Positions 7,562 to 16,590 are shown, counted from the first letter of the stretch. The stretch: 64,000 nucleotides of DNA from Sedimenticola hydrogenitrophicus (GCF_025175675.1 NZ_JANIOA010000009.1:1-64000), one strand, 5' to 3'. The notes: generated by a model not told the origin, from the letters alone. Made by a program: numbers and translations.

Positions 7562-7962
7562 CTGGCCGTCGAGTAGCTGGAATAAGAAATTGTCAGGATA
7601 GACAATTTCTACGGCCGAAGGCCGCCCGTCAGGGTGCGGCACAGGGATGTGCGGCATAAAATCTGCATATTCTTGCCATATTTTGCCTTTGGTCAATGTC
7701 CATGCACGGCAGAATTGGGTATAACTGCCCCCCGTGGTGAAAAATTGTCAGGATAGCCAATTTTCACGGCCGAAGGCCGCCCGTCAAGGCGCGACACAGG
7801 GATGTGCCGCATGAAAAATTGTCAGGATAGCCAATTTTCACGGCCGAAGGCCGCCCGTCAGGGTGCGGCACAGGGATGTGCCGCATGAAAAATTCACCAG
7901 AAACGGGAACCAAACCCTGTTTGTATTATCAAACTTCGGAATAGCCGGTCCTAACACATCCA
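7562..7962. repeat. Tandem palindromic repeats (family D) interrupting the ccm operon
   Basis: Three copies of a unit start near 7586, 7738 and 7812; the last two are head-to-tail with a 74-base period. Each unit has a hairpin around GTCAGGATAG flanked by (A)AATTGTC/GACAATTT-like arms, then CGGCCGAAGGCCG, and GCGGCACAGGGATGTGCCGC as a second hairpin. There is no spacer diversity and no cas gene, so it is not CRISPR. Over 7888-7962 I see no repeat; that part carries the ribosome-binding region of ccmC and possibly a second promoter. Confidence 0.85.
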
Positions 7963-8712
7963 ATGAATTCCAGATTAATCAATTGGTTCAAATTTTCCTC
8001 ACCAGCCACTTTCTACCCCTTGGCGGGGCGCCTGATTCCCATTTTCAGCGTACTGGCGATAGTGCTAATCGGCGTCGGACTCTATATGAGCTTTTTTGTC
8101 GCCCCTACCGATTACAAGCAGGGTGAAGGCTACCGCATCATTTTCGTCCATGTGCCGGCGGCCTGGATGTCCATGTTCATCTACCTGATCATGGCCTTCT
8201 GGGCGGCGCTCGGCCTGGTGTTCAACACCCGGCTGTCGGGCATGATGACCCGAGCCCTGGCGCCCACCGGTGCGATCTTCGCCTTCCTGGCGCTCTGGAC
8301 CGGCGCCTTCTGGGGTAAGCCGATGTGGGGGACCTGGTGGGTGTGGGATGCGCGGCTGACCTCGGAACTGATCCTGCTGTTTCTCTATTTCGGTTACCTG
8401 GCCCTGCAGGGGGCCATCGACGACACCCGCCGGGCCGACCGGGCGGGCGCCTTGCTGGTGCTGGTGGGGGTGGTGAATATTCCCATCATCTACTACTCGG
8501 TACGGTGGTGGAACACCCTGCATCAAGGGGCCAGCATCAGTATGGATAACGGTTCAACAATGGCTGCTACCATGCTCTGGACCATGCTGATCATGGCCCT
8601 GGGCTTCTGGGCCTACACCATTGCGGTGGCCCTGGCCCGCGTGCGCTCCATCATCCTGGAACGGGAAGCGGATACCACCTGGGTCAGCGAGCTGGCGGAG
8701 GTTAGGCGGTGA
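7963..8712 (+). CDS. ccmC: Heme handling protein CcmC
   Basis: The 249-residue protein has six predicted membrane segments and the tryptophan-rich WWD signature WGTWWVWDARLTSELILL. It also has periplasmic-loop histidines (FVHVPAAW and TLHQGASI) expected to bind heme. CcmC passes heme to CcmE and forms the CcmC-heme-CcmE complex that CcmAB opens. The ATG at 7963 is the first in-frame start giving the family N-terminus. The stop codon overlaps the GTG start of ccmD by four bases (GTGA). Confidence 0.96.
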   Translation: MNSRLINWFKFSSPATFYPLAGRLIPIFSVLAIVLIGVGLYMSFFVAPTDYKQGEGYRIIFVHVPAAWMSMFIYLIMAFWAALGLVFNTRLSGMMTRALAPTGAIFAFLALWTGAFWGKPMWGTWWVWDARLTSELILLFLYFGYLALQGAIDDTRRADRAGALLVLVGVVNIPIIYYSVRWWNTLHQGASISMDNGSTMAATMLWTMLIMALGFWAYTIAVALARVRSIILEREADTTWVSELAEVRR

Positions 8713-8882
8713 GTGTGGCGGAATTTTTTGATATGGGTGGCTACGCCCTTTATGTGTGGGGCTCGTTTGGGGTCTCAGCGCTGTTGATGGTGCTGGAACC
8801 GATCATGCTGCGAAGCCATCGGCGCGCCGTACTGCAACGGATTGCCCGAATCATCCGAATCAAGGCAGGAGAGAAGGTATGA
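8709..8882 (+). CDS. ccmD: Small membrane protein CcmD
   Basis: A 57-codon gene read from GTG at 8709. The peptide begins MSVAEFFDMGGYALYVWG, then a single hydrophobic helix (SFGVSALLMVLEPIML) and a basic tail ending in KAGEKV. This is the standard CcmD layout: a short periplasmic Phe/Gly/Tyr segment, one membrane span, a charged cytoplasmic tail. CcmD stabilises the CcmAB-CcmC-CcmE complex and helps holo-CcmE release. It overlaps ccmC by four bases and ccmE by four bases (ATGA). An in-frame GTG at 8715 is an alternative start. Confidence 0.93.
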   Translation: MSVAEFFDMGGYALYVWGSFGVSALLMVLEPIMLRSHRRAVLQRIARIIRIKAGEKV

Positions 8883-9328
8883 AGGCAAGGCATAAACGAC
8901 TCGGGTTTCTGGTTGCCGGGCTGGCGGGGCTCGGCTTGGCCTCCTGGCTGGTATTCAATGCCCTCGACAGTAATCTCTCCTACTTCTTCTCACCCTCTGA
9001 TGTGGTGCAGAACAAGGCGCCGACGGATCATGTCTATCGACTCGGTGGCATGGTACAGAACGGCAGCCTTGAGCGTGGCCAGGAGCTGACGGTGCGCTTT
9101 CTGGTGACCGATACCGCCAATACCGTCAAGGTTGCCTATACCGGCATCCTGCCGGACCTGTTCGCCGAGGGTCAGGGGGTGATCGCCCAGGGACGCATGG
9201 GAGCGGACGGCGTGTTCATTGCCGACGAAGTGCTCGCCAAGCACGATGAGAACTACATGCCACCCGAGGTGGCGGATGCCCTGGACAAGGCGCATAAGGG
9301 CGCACCAGACGGAGTAGCCAACAAATGA
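8879..9328 (+). CDS. ccmE: Periplasmic heme chaperone CcmE
   Basis: The 149-residue protein has a basic N-terminus, one membrane anchor (about residues 8-28) and an OB-fold domain. The heme-binding motif is KHDENYMP, with the covalent heme ligand His122 and Tyr126. LVTDTANTVKVAYTGILPDLFAEGQ is present as its family parts (VAYTGILPDLF, EGQGVIA). CcmE receives heme from CcmC and gives it to the CcmFH lyase. ATG at 8879 overlaps the ccmD stop; the gene overlaps ccmF by four bases. The histidine form places it in the classical System I, not the Cys-CcmE variant. Confidence 0.97.
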   Translation: MKARHKRLGFLVAGLAGLGLASWLVFNALDSNLSYFFSPSDVVQNKAPTDHVYRLGGMVQNGSLERGQELTVRFLVTDTANTVKVAYTGILPDLFAEGQGVIAQGRMGADGVFIADEVLAKHDENYMPPEVADALDKAHKGAPDGVANK

Positions 9329-11313
9329 TTCCCGAACTCGGACACGTGGCGCTGATCCTGGCGCTGTCACTGGCACTGATTCAGGCCACCCTGCCGGTCA
9401 TCGGTGCCCATCGGCGTATCGCCAGCTGGGTGGCGGTGGCCAAACCGGCGGCCCTGGGACAGCTGTTGTTCATGCTAGTGGCCTATGGCTGCCTGACCTA
9501 CGCCTTTCTGATGAATGATTTTTCGGTCAGTTATGTGGCGCAGAACTCCAATACCGCCCTGCCGTCGATCTATCTGATCTCCGGTGTGTGGGGTGCCCAC
9601 GAAGGGTCACTGCTGCTCTGGGCGCTGATTCTCTCCGGCTGGACCGCGGCGGTGGTGCTGTTCAGCCGCAGCATGCCGGAGGCCATGCTGGCCCGGGTGG
9701 TCGGCGTGATGGGCATGATCAGCGTCGGTTTCCTGCTGTTCATGCTGTTCACCTCGAACCCGTTTGACCGGCTGATCAACCCCCCGATCGAGGGTCGGGA
9801 CCTCAATCCCCTGTTGCAGGACGTGGGTCTGATCATCCATCCGCCGCTGCTCTATATGGGCTACGTGGGGTTCTCGGTGGCCTTCGCCTTCGCCATCGCC
9901 GCCATGCTGGGTGGCCGCCTGGACGCCGCCTGGGCGCGCTGGTCACGGCCCTGGACCAATGTGGCCTGGGCGTTTCTTACCCTGGGTATCGTGCTCGGCA
10001 GCTGGTGGGCCTATTACGAACTGGGCTGGGGCGGCTGGTGGTTCTGGGATCCGGTGGAGAACGCCTCGTTCATGCCCTGGCTGGTGGGAACGGCGCTGAT
10101 CCACTCCCTGGCGGTGACCGAGAAGCGCGGGGCATTCAAGGCCTGGACCGTGCTGCTGGCCATTTTCGCCTTCTCACTCAGCCTGCTGGGCACCTTCCTG
10201 GTTCGCTCCGGGGTGCTGACCTCGGTGCACGCTTTCGCCACCGACCCGGCCCGGGGCATCTTTATCCTGCTCTTCCTGGTGGTGGTCATCGGCGGCTCCC
10301 TGCTGCTCTACTCCTGGCGGGCGTCGCAGATCCGCAGCAGCGTCAGTTTCAAGCTGGTCTCCCGGGAGACGGCCCTGCTGCTGAACAACGTGATCCTGGT
10401 GGTGGCCGCCTGCAGTGTGCTGCTCGGCACCCTCTATCCCCTGGCGATCGATGCCCTGGGCCTGGGCAAGATCTCGGTGGGACCGCCCTATTTCAATACG
10501 GTATTCATCCCCCTGACCGCCCCGCTGGCGGCGCTGGTGGGGGTCGGTGCCCTGGCCCGCTGGCGCCAGGACAGTGGACAGCGGCTGTTTGCGCGGCTGC
10601 GTTTCTCGCTGTTGTTCAGTGTGATCGCCGGACTCGGTCTGACGCTGCTGGCGCCCCATTACTCCTGGGCCGCGGCGCTGGCCCTGGTGTTGGCGATCTG
10701 GGTGCTGCTCAGCACCCTGCAGTGGCTGTTCGAGCGCCACAGCGCCGGCCGCGCCTTTACCCGGACCCTGGCCAACACCCCCCGCTCCGGCTGGGGCATG
10801 ATGCTGGCCCACCTCGGGGTGGCGGTATTCGTGGTGGGCATCACCCTGACCAGCGTCTACAGCGAAGAGAAAGATGTTCGCCTCGAACCGGGGCAGAGCT
10901 ACCACCTGGGTGGATACGATTTCCATTTCCAGGGGGTGAAGCAGATACAGGGACCCAACTACCAGGCCTTCCGCGCTGAGGTCGACATCTATCAGGGCGA
11001 GCGCAAGATCAGCCACCTCAGTCCGGAGAAGCGCAACTACAAGGGCGGTCAGCCGATGACCGAGGCGGGCATCGATGCCGGCCTGTTCCGCGACCTGTTT
11101 GTCGCCCTCGGCGAACCCCTGGGAGATGAGGGCGCCTGGAGCGTGCGGCTCTATCACAAGCCGTTTGTCCGCTGGATCTGGCTGGGTGGGCTGTTGATGG
11201 CCCTGGGCGGCCTGCTGGCGGCGGCCGATCGCCGCTATTATCGATTGAAAAACAAGGCCAGCGTTGCTGTTAACAGCGTCGCTGTCGACGAGGCCACGGT
11301 GGGTACGGCATGA
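9325..11313 (+). CDS. ccmF: Cytochrome c heme lyase subunit CcmF
   Basis: A 662-residue polytopic inner-membrane protein with more than a dozen hydrophobic segments. It has the WWD motif WGGWWFWDPVENASFMPW near residue 234 and conserved histidines in IIHPPLLYMGYVG, IHSLAVTEKRG and the late SVYSEEKDVRL loop region. CcmF is the core of the lyase that attaches heme to apocytochrome c CxxCH motifs and is also thought to reduce the heme in CcmE. Length is normal (about 650). It overlaps ccmE and ccmG by four bases each, typical of tightly coupled ccm operons. Confidence 0.97.
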   Translation: MIPELGHVALILALSLALIQATLPVIGAHRRIASWVAVAKPAALGQLLFMLVAYGCLTYAFLMNDFSVSYVAQNSNTALPSIYLISGVWGAHEGSLLLWALILSGWTAAVVLFSRSMPEAMLARVVGVMGMISVGFLLFMLFTSNPFDRLINPPIEGRDLNPLLQDVGLIIHPPLLYMGYVGFSVAFAFAIAAMLGGRLDAAWARWSRPWTNVAWAFLTLGIVLGSWWAYYELGWGGWWFWDPVENASFMPWLVGTALIHSLAVTEKRGAFKAWTVLLAIFAFSLSLLGTFLVRSGVLTSVHAFATDPARGIFILLFLVVVIGGSLLLYSWRASQIRSSVSFKLVSRETALLLNNVILVVAACSVLLGTLYPLAIDALGLGKISVGPPYFNTVFIPLTAPLAALVGVGALARWRQDSGQRLFARLRFSLLFSVIAGLGLTLLAPHYSWAAALALVLAIWVLLSTLQWLFERHSAGRAFTRTLANTPRSGWGMMLAHLGVAVFVVGITLTSVYSEEKDVRLEPGQSYHLGGYDFHFQGVKQIQGPNYQAFRAEVDIYQGERKISHLSPEKRNYKGGQPMTEAGIDAGLFRDLFVALGEPLGDEGAWSVRLYHKPFVRWIWLGGLLMALGGLLAAADRRYYRLKNKASVAVNSVAVDEATVGTA

Positions 11314-11843
11314 AGGCACGTTTTCTCATACCGCTGGGGATTTTCCTGGCGCTGGCACTGCTGCTCGGCATCGGCCTGACGCTCAATCCACGGGATGTCC
11401 CGTCGGTGCTGATCAACGAAAAGGCGCCAACGTTCAACCTGCCGGACCTGTTTGACCTGGAGAAGCGGGTCAGCTCCCAGGACATGCAGGGCAAGGTGTG
11501 GCTGATGAATGTCTGGGGCACCTGGTGTCCGGAGTGCTGGCGGGAGCATGAGTTCCTCAATCACCTGGCGAAAGACCAAGGGGTCACCTTCATCGGCATA
11601 AACTGGCGCGATGATCGGGACGAGGCGCTCTCCTTTCTGACCAGCAAGGGCAACCCGTTTGCCGCGGTCGGGTTCGATCCGGAAAGCGAGGCGATCATGG
11701 ACTGGGGCGTGTATGGCGCGCCGGAGACCTTCGTGATCGACAAGCAGGGGCTGATTCGCAAGAAACACACCGGCCCCCTCTACCAGCAGGTGTGGGACAA
11801 AGAGTTCCGGCCCCTGCTGCAACAGCTGGCGGGCGAGTCATGA
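11310..11843 (+). CDS. ccmG: Thiol:disulfide oxidoreductase CcmG (DsbE)
   Basis: The 177-residue membrane-anchored thioredoxin-fold protein has a signal anchor over residues 5-25 and the active site WGTWCPECWREH (Cys73 and Cys76). The CPEC dipeptide is a variant of the more usual CPTC/CPYC. The cis-proline loop YGAPETFVIDKQG is present, as is the GVTFIGINWRDD insertion typical of CcmG. It keeps apocytochrome and CcmH thiols reduced in the periplasm. It overlaps ccmF and ccmH by four bases. Confidence 0.96.
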   Translation: MKARFLIPLGIFLALALLLGIGLTLNPRDVPSVLINEKAPTFNLPDLFDLEKRVSSQDMQGKVWLMNVWGTWCPECWREHEFLNHLAKDQGVTFIGINWRDDRDEALSFLTSKGNPFAAVGFDPESEAIMDWGVYGAPETFVIDKQGLIRKKHTGPLYQQVWDKEFRPLLQQLAGES

Positions 11844-12313
11844 TCCGTGTCTGGCTGTTGCTGCTGCTGTTGCTGCTGCTGTTGCTGCCGCTGTTTTCCC
11901 AGGCGGCCATCGAGGCGAACCAGTTCGATGACCCGGAGAAGGAGGCGCGCTACAAGCAGCTGATCACCGAGCTGCGCTGTCTGGTCTGTCAGAACCAGAA
12001 TCTGGCCGACTCCAACGCCGAACTGGCTCAGGATATGCGCCGCAAGACCTACGAGTTGGTGCAGGGCGGTGCCAGCAGCGACGACGTGGTCGACTACATG
12101 GTCAAGCGCTATGGGGATTTCGTGCTCTACCGTCCGCCGTTCCGGCTCTCGACCCTGCTGCTCTGGCTGGGGCCTTTTGCCATTCTCGCCGGTGGCGTCG
12201 CCATCCTATTGGTATTCATTCGGGGACGCGGCAGACAGCCCGGCGCCCAGCTCAGTGACAACGACCTGCAGAGAGCCAAGGCATTGCTTGGCGAAGAAGA
12301 CAATAAATCATGA
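11840..12313 (+). CDS. ccmH: Cytochrome c maturation thiol protein CcmH
   Basis: The 157-residue protein has a signal peptide, the redox motif LRCLVCQNQ (Cys47, Cys50) that holds apocytochrome thiols, and a C-terminal membrane anchor (LLLWLGPFAILAGGVAILL). It lacks a TPR domain, which is encoded separately by the next gene. The signal peptide contains an unbroken run of about eleven leucines encoded by alternating CTG/TTG triplets, an expandable trinucleotide tract that would not shift the frame. ATG at 11840 overlaps ccmG by four bases. Confidence 0.95.
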   Translation: MIRVWLLLLLLLLLLLPLFSQAAIEANQFDDPEKEARYKQLITELRCLVCQNQNLADSNAELAQDMRRKTYELVQGGASSDDVVDYMVKRYGDFVLYRPPFRLSTLLLWLGPFAILAGGVAILLVFIRGRGRQPGAQLSDNDLQRAKALLGEEDNKS

Positions 12314-13548
12314 CACTTTTCTGGATTATCACGGCGGCCATGATAGTGGTCGCACTAGCCTTCATTGTGCCTTCCCTGTGGCGTAAATCAGTGCTACGGG
12401 TTTCGGATCGCGACAAGCAGAATGTGGTCATTGCCCGCGAGCGGCTGGCCGAACTCAACAATGAGCTTGCCGCCGGCACCCTGTCGGACGAAGAGTACGA
12501 GCAGACCAAGCTGGAGCTGGAGCAGACCCTGCTGATTGATCTGGAGGCCGGTGACGAGGCGGCACAGGCCGGCGGCCCCGGGAAGGCTGGCATGCTGACG
12601 CTATTGTTCTCGGTCCTGTTCGTCGCGGTGGTCACGGTCTCGGCCTATCTCTACCTCGGCACGCCCCAACTGGTTGACCCCGCGGCCATGCAGGCGCAAC
12701 AGGCCGACCAGGAGTTGCCCTCGATCGAGGAGATGATGACGGCCCTGGTGGATCGGCTGAAGGAGAATCCTGAGGATGCGGAGGGGTGGTATCTGTTGGG
12801 ACGCACCTACATGGCGGTGAAGGATTACCAGAAGGCGGCCTTTGCCTTCGACAAGCTGAATCAGCTGGTGAGCGACCAGCCCTCCATCATGCTGGCGTTG
12901 GCGGATTCGCTGGCGATGGCGGCGGGTGGGGATATGCAGGGGCGTCCGGCCGAACTGATCCGCAGGGCGGTCGACCTGGCGCCACAAGATCAGACCGCCC
13001 TCTGGCTGGCCGGGATGGTGGAGGACCAGGCGGGCAATCATGCCCGTGCGCTGGAGTACTGGGGGCGGCTCAAGCCGATGCTGGCCGATGACCTGGAATC
13101 CACCCAGCAGGTCGACCGGCTGATGGCGGCGGCACAACGCAAGCTGACCGCTGCCGGCCCCGGCGAGGCGGAGCAGAAAACAGCGGCGGCGCTGCCGACG
13201 GGGCAGGCCATCACCGCCCACATCACCCTGGCTGCGGAACTGGCCGCCCGGGTGCAGCCGGAGGAGAGCCTGTTCGTCTACGCGCGGGCCCTGCAGGGGC
13301 CGAAAATGCCGCTGGCGGCGGTGCGCCTGAAGGTGAGTGACCTGCCGGCCACGATCCAGCTCAATGACGGCCAGGCAATGGTGCCGGGAATGAATCTGTC
13401 CAGCTTTGACCAGGTGGTGGTGGGGGCGCGGATCTCCCGCTCCGGCAATGCCATTGCCGCCAGCGGCGATCTGCTGGGTGAGGTGTCGCCGGTGGCGGTG
13501 CAGGGCGATGTGGTGGTCGAACTGGTGATCGACTCGGTGATTCCGTAA
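12310..13548 (+). CDS. ccmI: Cytochrome c maturation TPR protein CcmI
   Basis: The 412-residue protein starts with a membrane segment (FWIITAAMIVVALAFIVPSL), has a charged loop (RERLAELNNELAAGTL) typical of CcmI, and a second membrane segment near residues 98-116. A periplasmic TPR region follows (WYLLGRTYMAVKDYQKAAFAF). CcmI binds the C-terminus of apocytochrome c and delivers it to CcmFH. It is the last gene of the ccm run and overlaps ccmH by four bases. No intrinsic terminator is evident directly after it. Confidence 0.92.
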   Translation: MTLFWIITAAMIVVALAFIVPSLWRKSVLRVSDRDKQNVVIARERLAELNNELAAGTLSDEEYEQTKLELEQTLLIDLEAGDEAAQAGGPGKAGMLTLLFSVLFVAVVTVSAYLYLGTPQLVDPAAMQAQQADQELPSIEEMMTALVDRLKENPEDAEGWYLLGRTYMAVKDYQKAAFAFDKLNQLVSDQPSIMLALADSLAMAAGGDMQGRPAELIRRAVDLAPQDQTALWLAGMVEDQAGNHARALEYWGRLKPMLADDLESTQQVDRLMAAAQRKLTAAGPGEAEQKTAAALPTGQAITAHITLAAELAARVQPEESLFVYARALQGPKMPLAAVRLKVSDLPATIQLNDGQAMVPGMNLSSFDQVVVGARISRSGNAIAASGDLLGEVSPVAVQGDVVVELVIDSVIP

Positions 13549-13809
13549 CCGATCGGCGATCGGGTTCAACCGTATTGCAGGAGAAATGTCGGCCGCGAAT
13601 GGTGAATACTCACCCCCATCATCCGTGGACCCCCTGGGATGTATAGCAAGATTTGGTGGGTGCGCCTGGCGGCTTATCCACCCTACAAAACTACCACCTG
13701 TAGCACCACGTCCCTCCAACTATGCCCTGAATGTAGGGTGGATAAGCTTGCGCATCCACCATCATCCGGTCGTGGCGGCTTTATGCAACCCGGAGCTTGA
13801 TGGGGTGTC
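13549..13809. other. Spacer after ccmI with two family A repeats
   Basis: Between ccmI and the terminator at 13810 there are two family A palindromes (13655-13686 inverted, 13733-13760) and otherwise no recognisable gene. The pair stands in opposite orientation, so the segment between them can form a larger cruciform and may end ccm transcription. Confidence 0.5.
13655..13760. repeat. Palindromic repeat family A, copies 2 and 3
   Basis: Copy 2 (13655-13686) reads GCGCCTGGCGGCTTATCC then ACCCTAC, the reverse of copy 1. Copy 3 (13733-13760) reads GTAGGGTGGATAAGC...GCGCATCCACC. They flank about 45 bases of unrelated sequence. Confidence 0.75.
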
Positions 13810-13840
13810 AAAAAAGGCCTTGCCGACGGGCAAGGCCTTT
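13810..13840 (-). terminator. Intrinsic terminator of the pentapeptide-repeat gene
   Basis: Read on the minus strand, GGCCTTGCC-CGTC-GGCAAGGCC forms a 9-bp GC-rich stem with a 4-base loop, followed by TTTTTT. It lies 21 bases past the minus-strand stop codon at 13861. Confidence 0.9.
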
Positions 13841-13860
13841 GGTGTTTCAACGACCTGGCG

Positions 13861-14394
13861 TTACAGGCACTCGCCCTTGGAGCCGACCGCGCAGACCCGG
13901 CCGTCGGTCCAGGTGGCATTGTCCAGCTTGGCGGCGATCAGGATGGCGCCCTCCATGTTGGCTCCCCGCAGATTGGCCCCACTCAGGTCCGCGTCAAGGA
14001 AGTTGGCCCCCTTCAGGTTCGCCAGCATCAGGTTGGCACCCTGCAGGTTGACCGCATGCAGGGCGGCATGCTCCAGATTGCTCAACATCAGGTTGGCGCC
14101 CTGCAGATTGGCCAGGTGTAGAATGGCGCGGGAGAGATTGGCCCCCTGCAGATTGGCGTTATCCAGCCGCATGGAGGCCATGGAGGCTTCGTGCATATCC
14201 ACCCCGGGTATCTGGGCGCCGATCCGCACCGCCCATGAGCACTGCGCCTGCGGCTCAAACTTGCAGGTGGTGTTTTCGATCGGGCCGGAGGTCTCGATAT
14301 CCTTGCGCCAGGCATTGGATTCGATGGCATAAGTGGAGAGGAGTGCTACGGTGACTCCCATGACGGTCGTGCGAAGGGTGTGTGAAATCATCAT
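13861..14394 (-). CDS. Exported pentapeptide-repeat protein
   Basis: The 177-residue protein has a Sec-type signal (MMISHTLRTTVMGVTVALLS, cleavage probably after residues 20-28). From about residue 70 it has roughly seventeen A(N/D)Lxx pentapeptides such as ANLQG, ANLSR, ANLMLS and ANLRG, predicting a right-handed quadrilateral beta-helix. Four cysteines flank the repeats (CKF, QCSW, RVCAVG, GECL), fitting disulfides in the periplasm. No function is known for most such proteins. I chose the double ATG at 14394-14389 because GGGG lies just upstream and a signal peptide follows. A longer open frame reaching 14757 runs through a copy of repeat C and is rejected. Confidence 0.8.
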   Translation of the reverse strand: MMISHTLRTTVMGVTVALLSTYAIESNAWRKDIETSGPIENTTCKFEPQAQCSWAVRIGAQIPGVDMHEASMASMRLDNANLQGANLSRAILHLANLQGANLMLSNLEHAALHAVNLQGANLMLANLKGANFLDADLSGANLRGANMEGAILIAAKLDNATWTDGRVCAVGSKGECL

Positions 14395-14862
14395 CTGTTC
14401 CCCTGGTTCTCCTGCCCGGTTCAGGGCGTCGGTGGTTAAAGGGCTCGCGCAAAAATAAGCTTCGGTATTCGGTCGCCATTGGGCCCCGCTGGCGGCGTTA
14501 CGCTTTTTGCCAAGGGAGCGGCCATTGCCTGCAAAGCGTGCCTTGCCGGCGTGGCGCCCAGAGTAACCCGGCGACGCCCCCGGTACTGCAAAATTTTCTT
14601 GCGCGAGCCCCAAGTAATCTGTCCCTACCCGGTCGAGTGGGAGAGATGCGGGCCTATCAATACAGCTTATGTTACCCAAATAATATTCTATCGGATTTGA
14701 TCCAGATCTATTGTCCCCTGATTTCACGCCGCCTGGAGGCGGGTTTTGGCTGGGCAACTTTCGCGGATCTGTCCCGGATGCGAAGCCACACTCTAGTGTG
14801 TATGGATTAAAGTTGACCGCAATCCAGTCGATATGATTTTTATGTCGGCATACATTTAGATT
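14395..14862. other. Spacer holding repeat C copy 2 and the chemoreceptor promoter region
   Basis: The first 45 bases hold the leader of the pentapeptide-repeat gene, then comes repeat C (14441-14610). The rest (14611-14862) is relatively AT-rich, with TATTCTATCGG and TTTAGATTATG near the start of the chemoreceptor gene, and is the likely promoter zone. No coding sequence is recognised. Confidence 0.5.
14441..14610. repeat. MITE-like palindromic element family C, copy 2
   Basis: GGGCTCGCGCAAAAATAAG at the left is complemented by TTCTTGCGCGAGCCC at the right. The interior matches copy 1 (5115-5281) in order and orientation, about ten bases longer because of an insertion around CCCAGAGTAACCCGGCGACG. 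No coding capacity. Confidence 0.85.
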
Positions 14863-16566
14863 ATGAACGCTATGAATACACTCTACAAAACGACCCGCCC
14901 GATGGCCCTGGTGATTGTCCTGGCGGCTCTGGCGGCCGGGGCGGTAACGGCACTCCTCGGCGGATATCTGGGACTCGGTAATGCAGCGGTAATGGCGGTT
15001 GTGGTGGTGGTTTCGCTGACGGCGGCGCTGCTCCCGGCCTATTACCTGCTATTAAAACCCCTGCTACGCAATGTCGGCCTGATCCACTGCCTGGTGGAGA
15101 CCCGGGGCGACCTGGATGCGGAACAGAACCGCCGGTTATCGGCACTGGGAGAGGGTGTCGGCGGGACAGAACTGAAGGCGGTAGCGGAGACGTTGCGGGA
15201 GTATTACAGCTGCGGTATCGGTGTGGTCAAGCGCAGCGGCAAGATTGCCATTGCCGGGGCCGAGGTCTCCTACGCCGCGGATGTGTTGAAGCGGCGTATC
15301 GACGATCAGATCGAGCATATTCGCAATATTACCGACGCGACCGGCCAGATCTCCCACAATATCGAACAAGCGGTGACCAATTCCGAAACCCTGAAAGAGC
15401 TCTCCCGCCAGACCCGGCGCGCCAGCTATATCGGCCAGGAGGCGATCGGGGAGGCGGCCGAGCAGATGCGCAATACCGGCAGCCATGCCCGCGAGGCGGC
15501 CGAGCTGATCGCCAAGCTCGAGGAGGGCGCCGGCCAGATCTCCCAGATCACCAAGGTGATCAGCGAGATCGCCGACCAGACCAATCTGCTGGCCCTGAAC
15601 GCGGCTATCGAAGCGGCCCGGGCGGGCGAGCAGGGGCGCGGATTTGCCGTGGTCGCCGAGGAGGTGCGCAATCTCGCCACGCGCACCTCCAAGGCCACCA
15701 CCGAGATCGGCCAGATGGTACAGCGGATCAACACAGAGACGGGTAATGCCGGCAACACCATGCGCGCCCTGGTGGATGAGGTGCAGGAGAGCCGGCTGCG
15801 CACCGAGAAGGTGGATACCCAGCTGCTGGAGATCCTGGAGCACGCCCGGGAGGTGGAGTCGAGGGTGATCTCCGCGGCGGAGCGTTCGGCGCAGAACCGC
15901 GAGCACCAGGCGCAGATCAACCATTCGCTGGAGGTATTTACCCAGACCCTGAACGACTCCTCGGATAAGGTGGATTCGGTGGCCGGCCAATCCCTGGAAT
16001 TGTCAGAGATGGCCGAGGCGATTTACGAACTGCTGGGTGATGCCGGACTGCAAGATGAGCACGGCGTCGCTTACGCCGAGGGGTGTGCCGCGGTGGCGGC
16101 GATCAGCCAGCTGTTTGAAAAGGCGCTGGCGCAGGGGCAGTTGAGCCTGGATCAGCTTTTTGACCGCAATTACCAGCCCATTGCCGGGACCAACCCGCAG
16201 AAGTACAAGTCCCAGTTTGATGGCTTCACCGACACCAATTTCCCGTCGATCCAGGAGCCGATCCTGTCCCGTCACAGTTTTATGGCCTATGCCGGCGCGG
16301 TGGACAACAACGGCTATTTTCCCACCCATAACAAACGTTATTCACAGGCGCTCAGCGGCGACTACGACAAGGACCTGCTGGCCAACCGGACCAAGCGGAT
16401 CTTTAATGACCGCACCGGTGCCCGTTGCGCCAGTTCCACCAAGCCGTTCCTGCTGCAGACCTACAAACGGGACACCGGGGAGGTGATGCACGATCTGACT
16501 ATCCCGATCTACATCGCCGGCCGGCACTGGGGCGGGTTCAGGATCGGTTACCAGTCCTCCGATTAG
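14863..16566 (+). CDS. Methyl-accepting chemotaxis protein with a C-terminal sensor-like domain
   Basis: The 567-residue receptor has two closely spaced N-terminal membrane segments (about 13-37 and 42-64) with almost no periplasmic loop. A coiled coil and the conserved signalling hairpin tip follow ([35 protein letters not shown]). Unusually, about 150 residues follow the signalling domain, with [25 protein letters not shown] and GGFRIGY. This tail occurs at the C-terminus of other proteobacterial receptors and is probably a cytoplasmic sensory domain; its ligand is unknown. The lack of a periplasmic domain suggests the protein senses an internal cue. No che genes are nearby. Confidence 0.88.
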   Translation: MNAMNTLYKTTRPMALVIVLAALAAGAVTALLGGYLGLGNAAVMAVVVVVSLTAALLPAYYLLLKPLLRNVGLIHCLVETRGDLDAEQNRRLSALGEGVGGTELKAVAETLREYYSCGIGVVKRSGKIAIAGAEVSYAADVLKRRIDDQIEHIRNITDATGQISHNIEQAVTNSETLKELSRQTRRASYIGQEAIGEAAEQMRNTGSHAREAAELIAKLEEGAGQISQITKVISEIADQTNLLALNAAIEAARAGEQGRGFAVVAEEVRNLATRTSKATTEIGQMVQRINTETGNAGNTMRALVDEVQESRLRTEKVDTQLLEILEHAREVESRVISAAERSAQNREHQAQINHSLEVFTQTLNDSSDKVDSVAGQSLELSEMAEAIYELLGDAGLQDEHGVAYAEGCAAVAAISQLFEKALAQGQLSLDQLFDRNYQPIAGTNPQKYKSQFDGFTDTNFPSIQEPILSRHSFMAYAGAVDNNGYFPTHNKRYSQALSGDYDKDLLANRTKRIFNDRTGARCASSTKPFLLQTYKRDTGEVMHDLTIPIYIAGRHWGGFRIGYQSSD

Positions 16567-16590
16567 CCGCGCGTCACCGTGCTGAACAAA

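Noticed and set aside
7586-7887. CRISPR array
   Set aside because: Three long palindromic units, two directly abutting with no variable spacers, and no cas genes.
11855-11892. CTG/TTG triplet tract in ccmH as a phase-variation switch
   Set aside because: Unit length is three bases, so slippage changes leucine number but not the reading frame.
14395-14757. Longer N-terminus for the pentapeptide-repeat protein
   Set aside because: The extension would translate through repeat C copy 2; the start at 14394 has a signal peptide and a ribosome-binding site.
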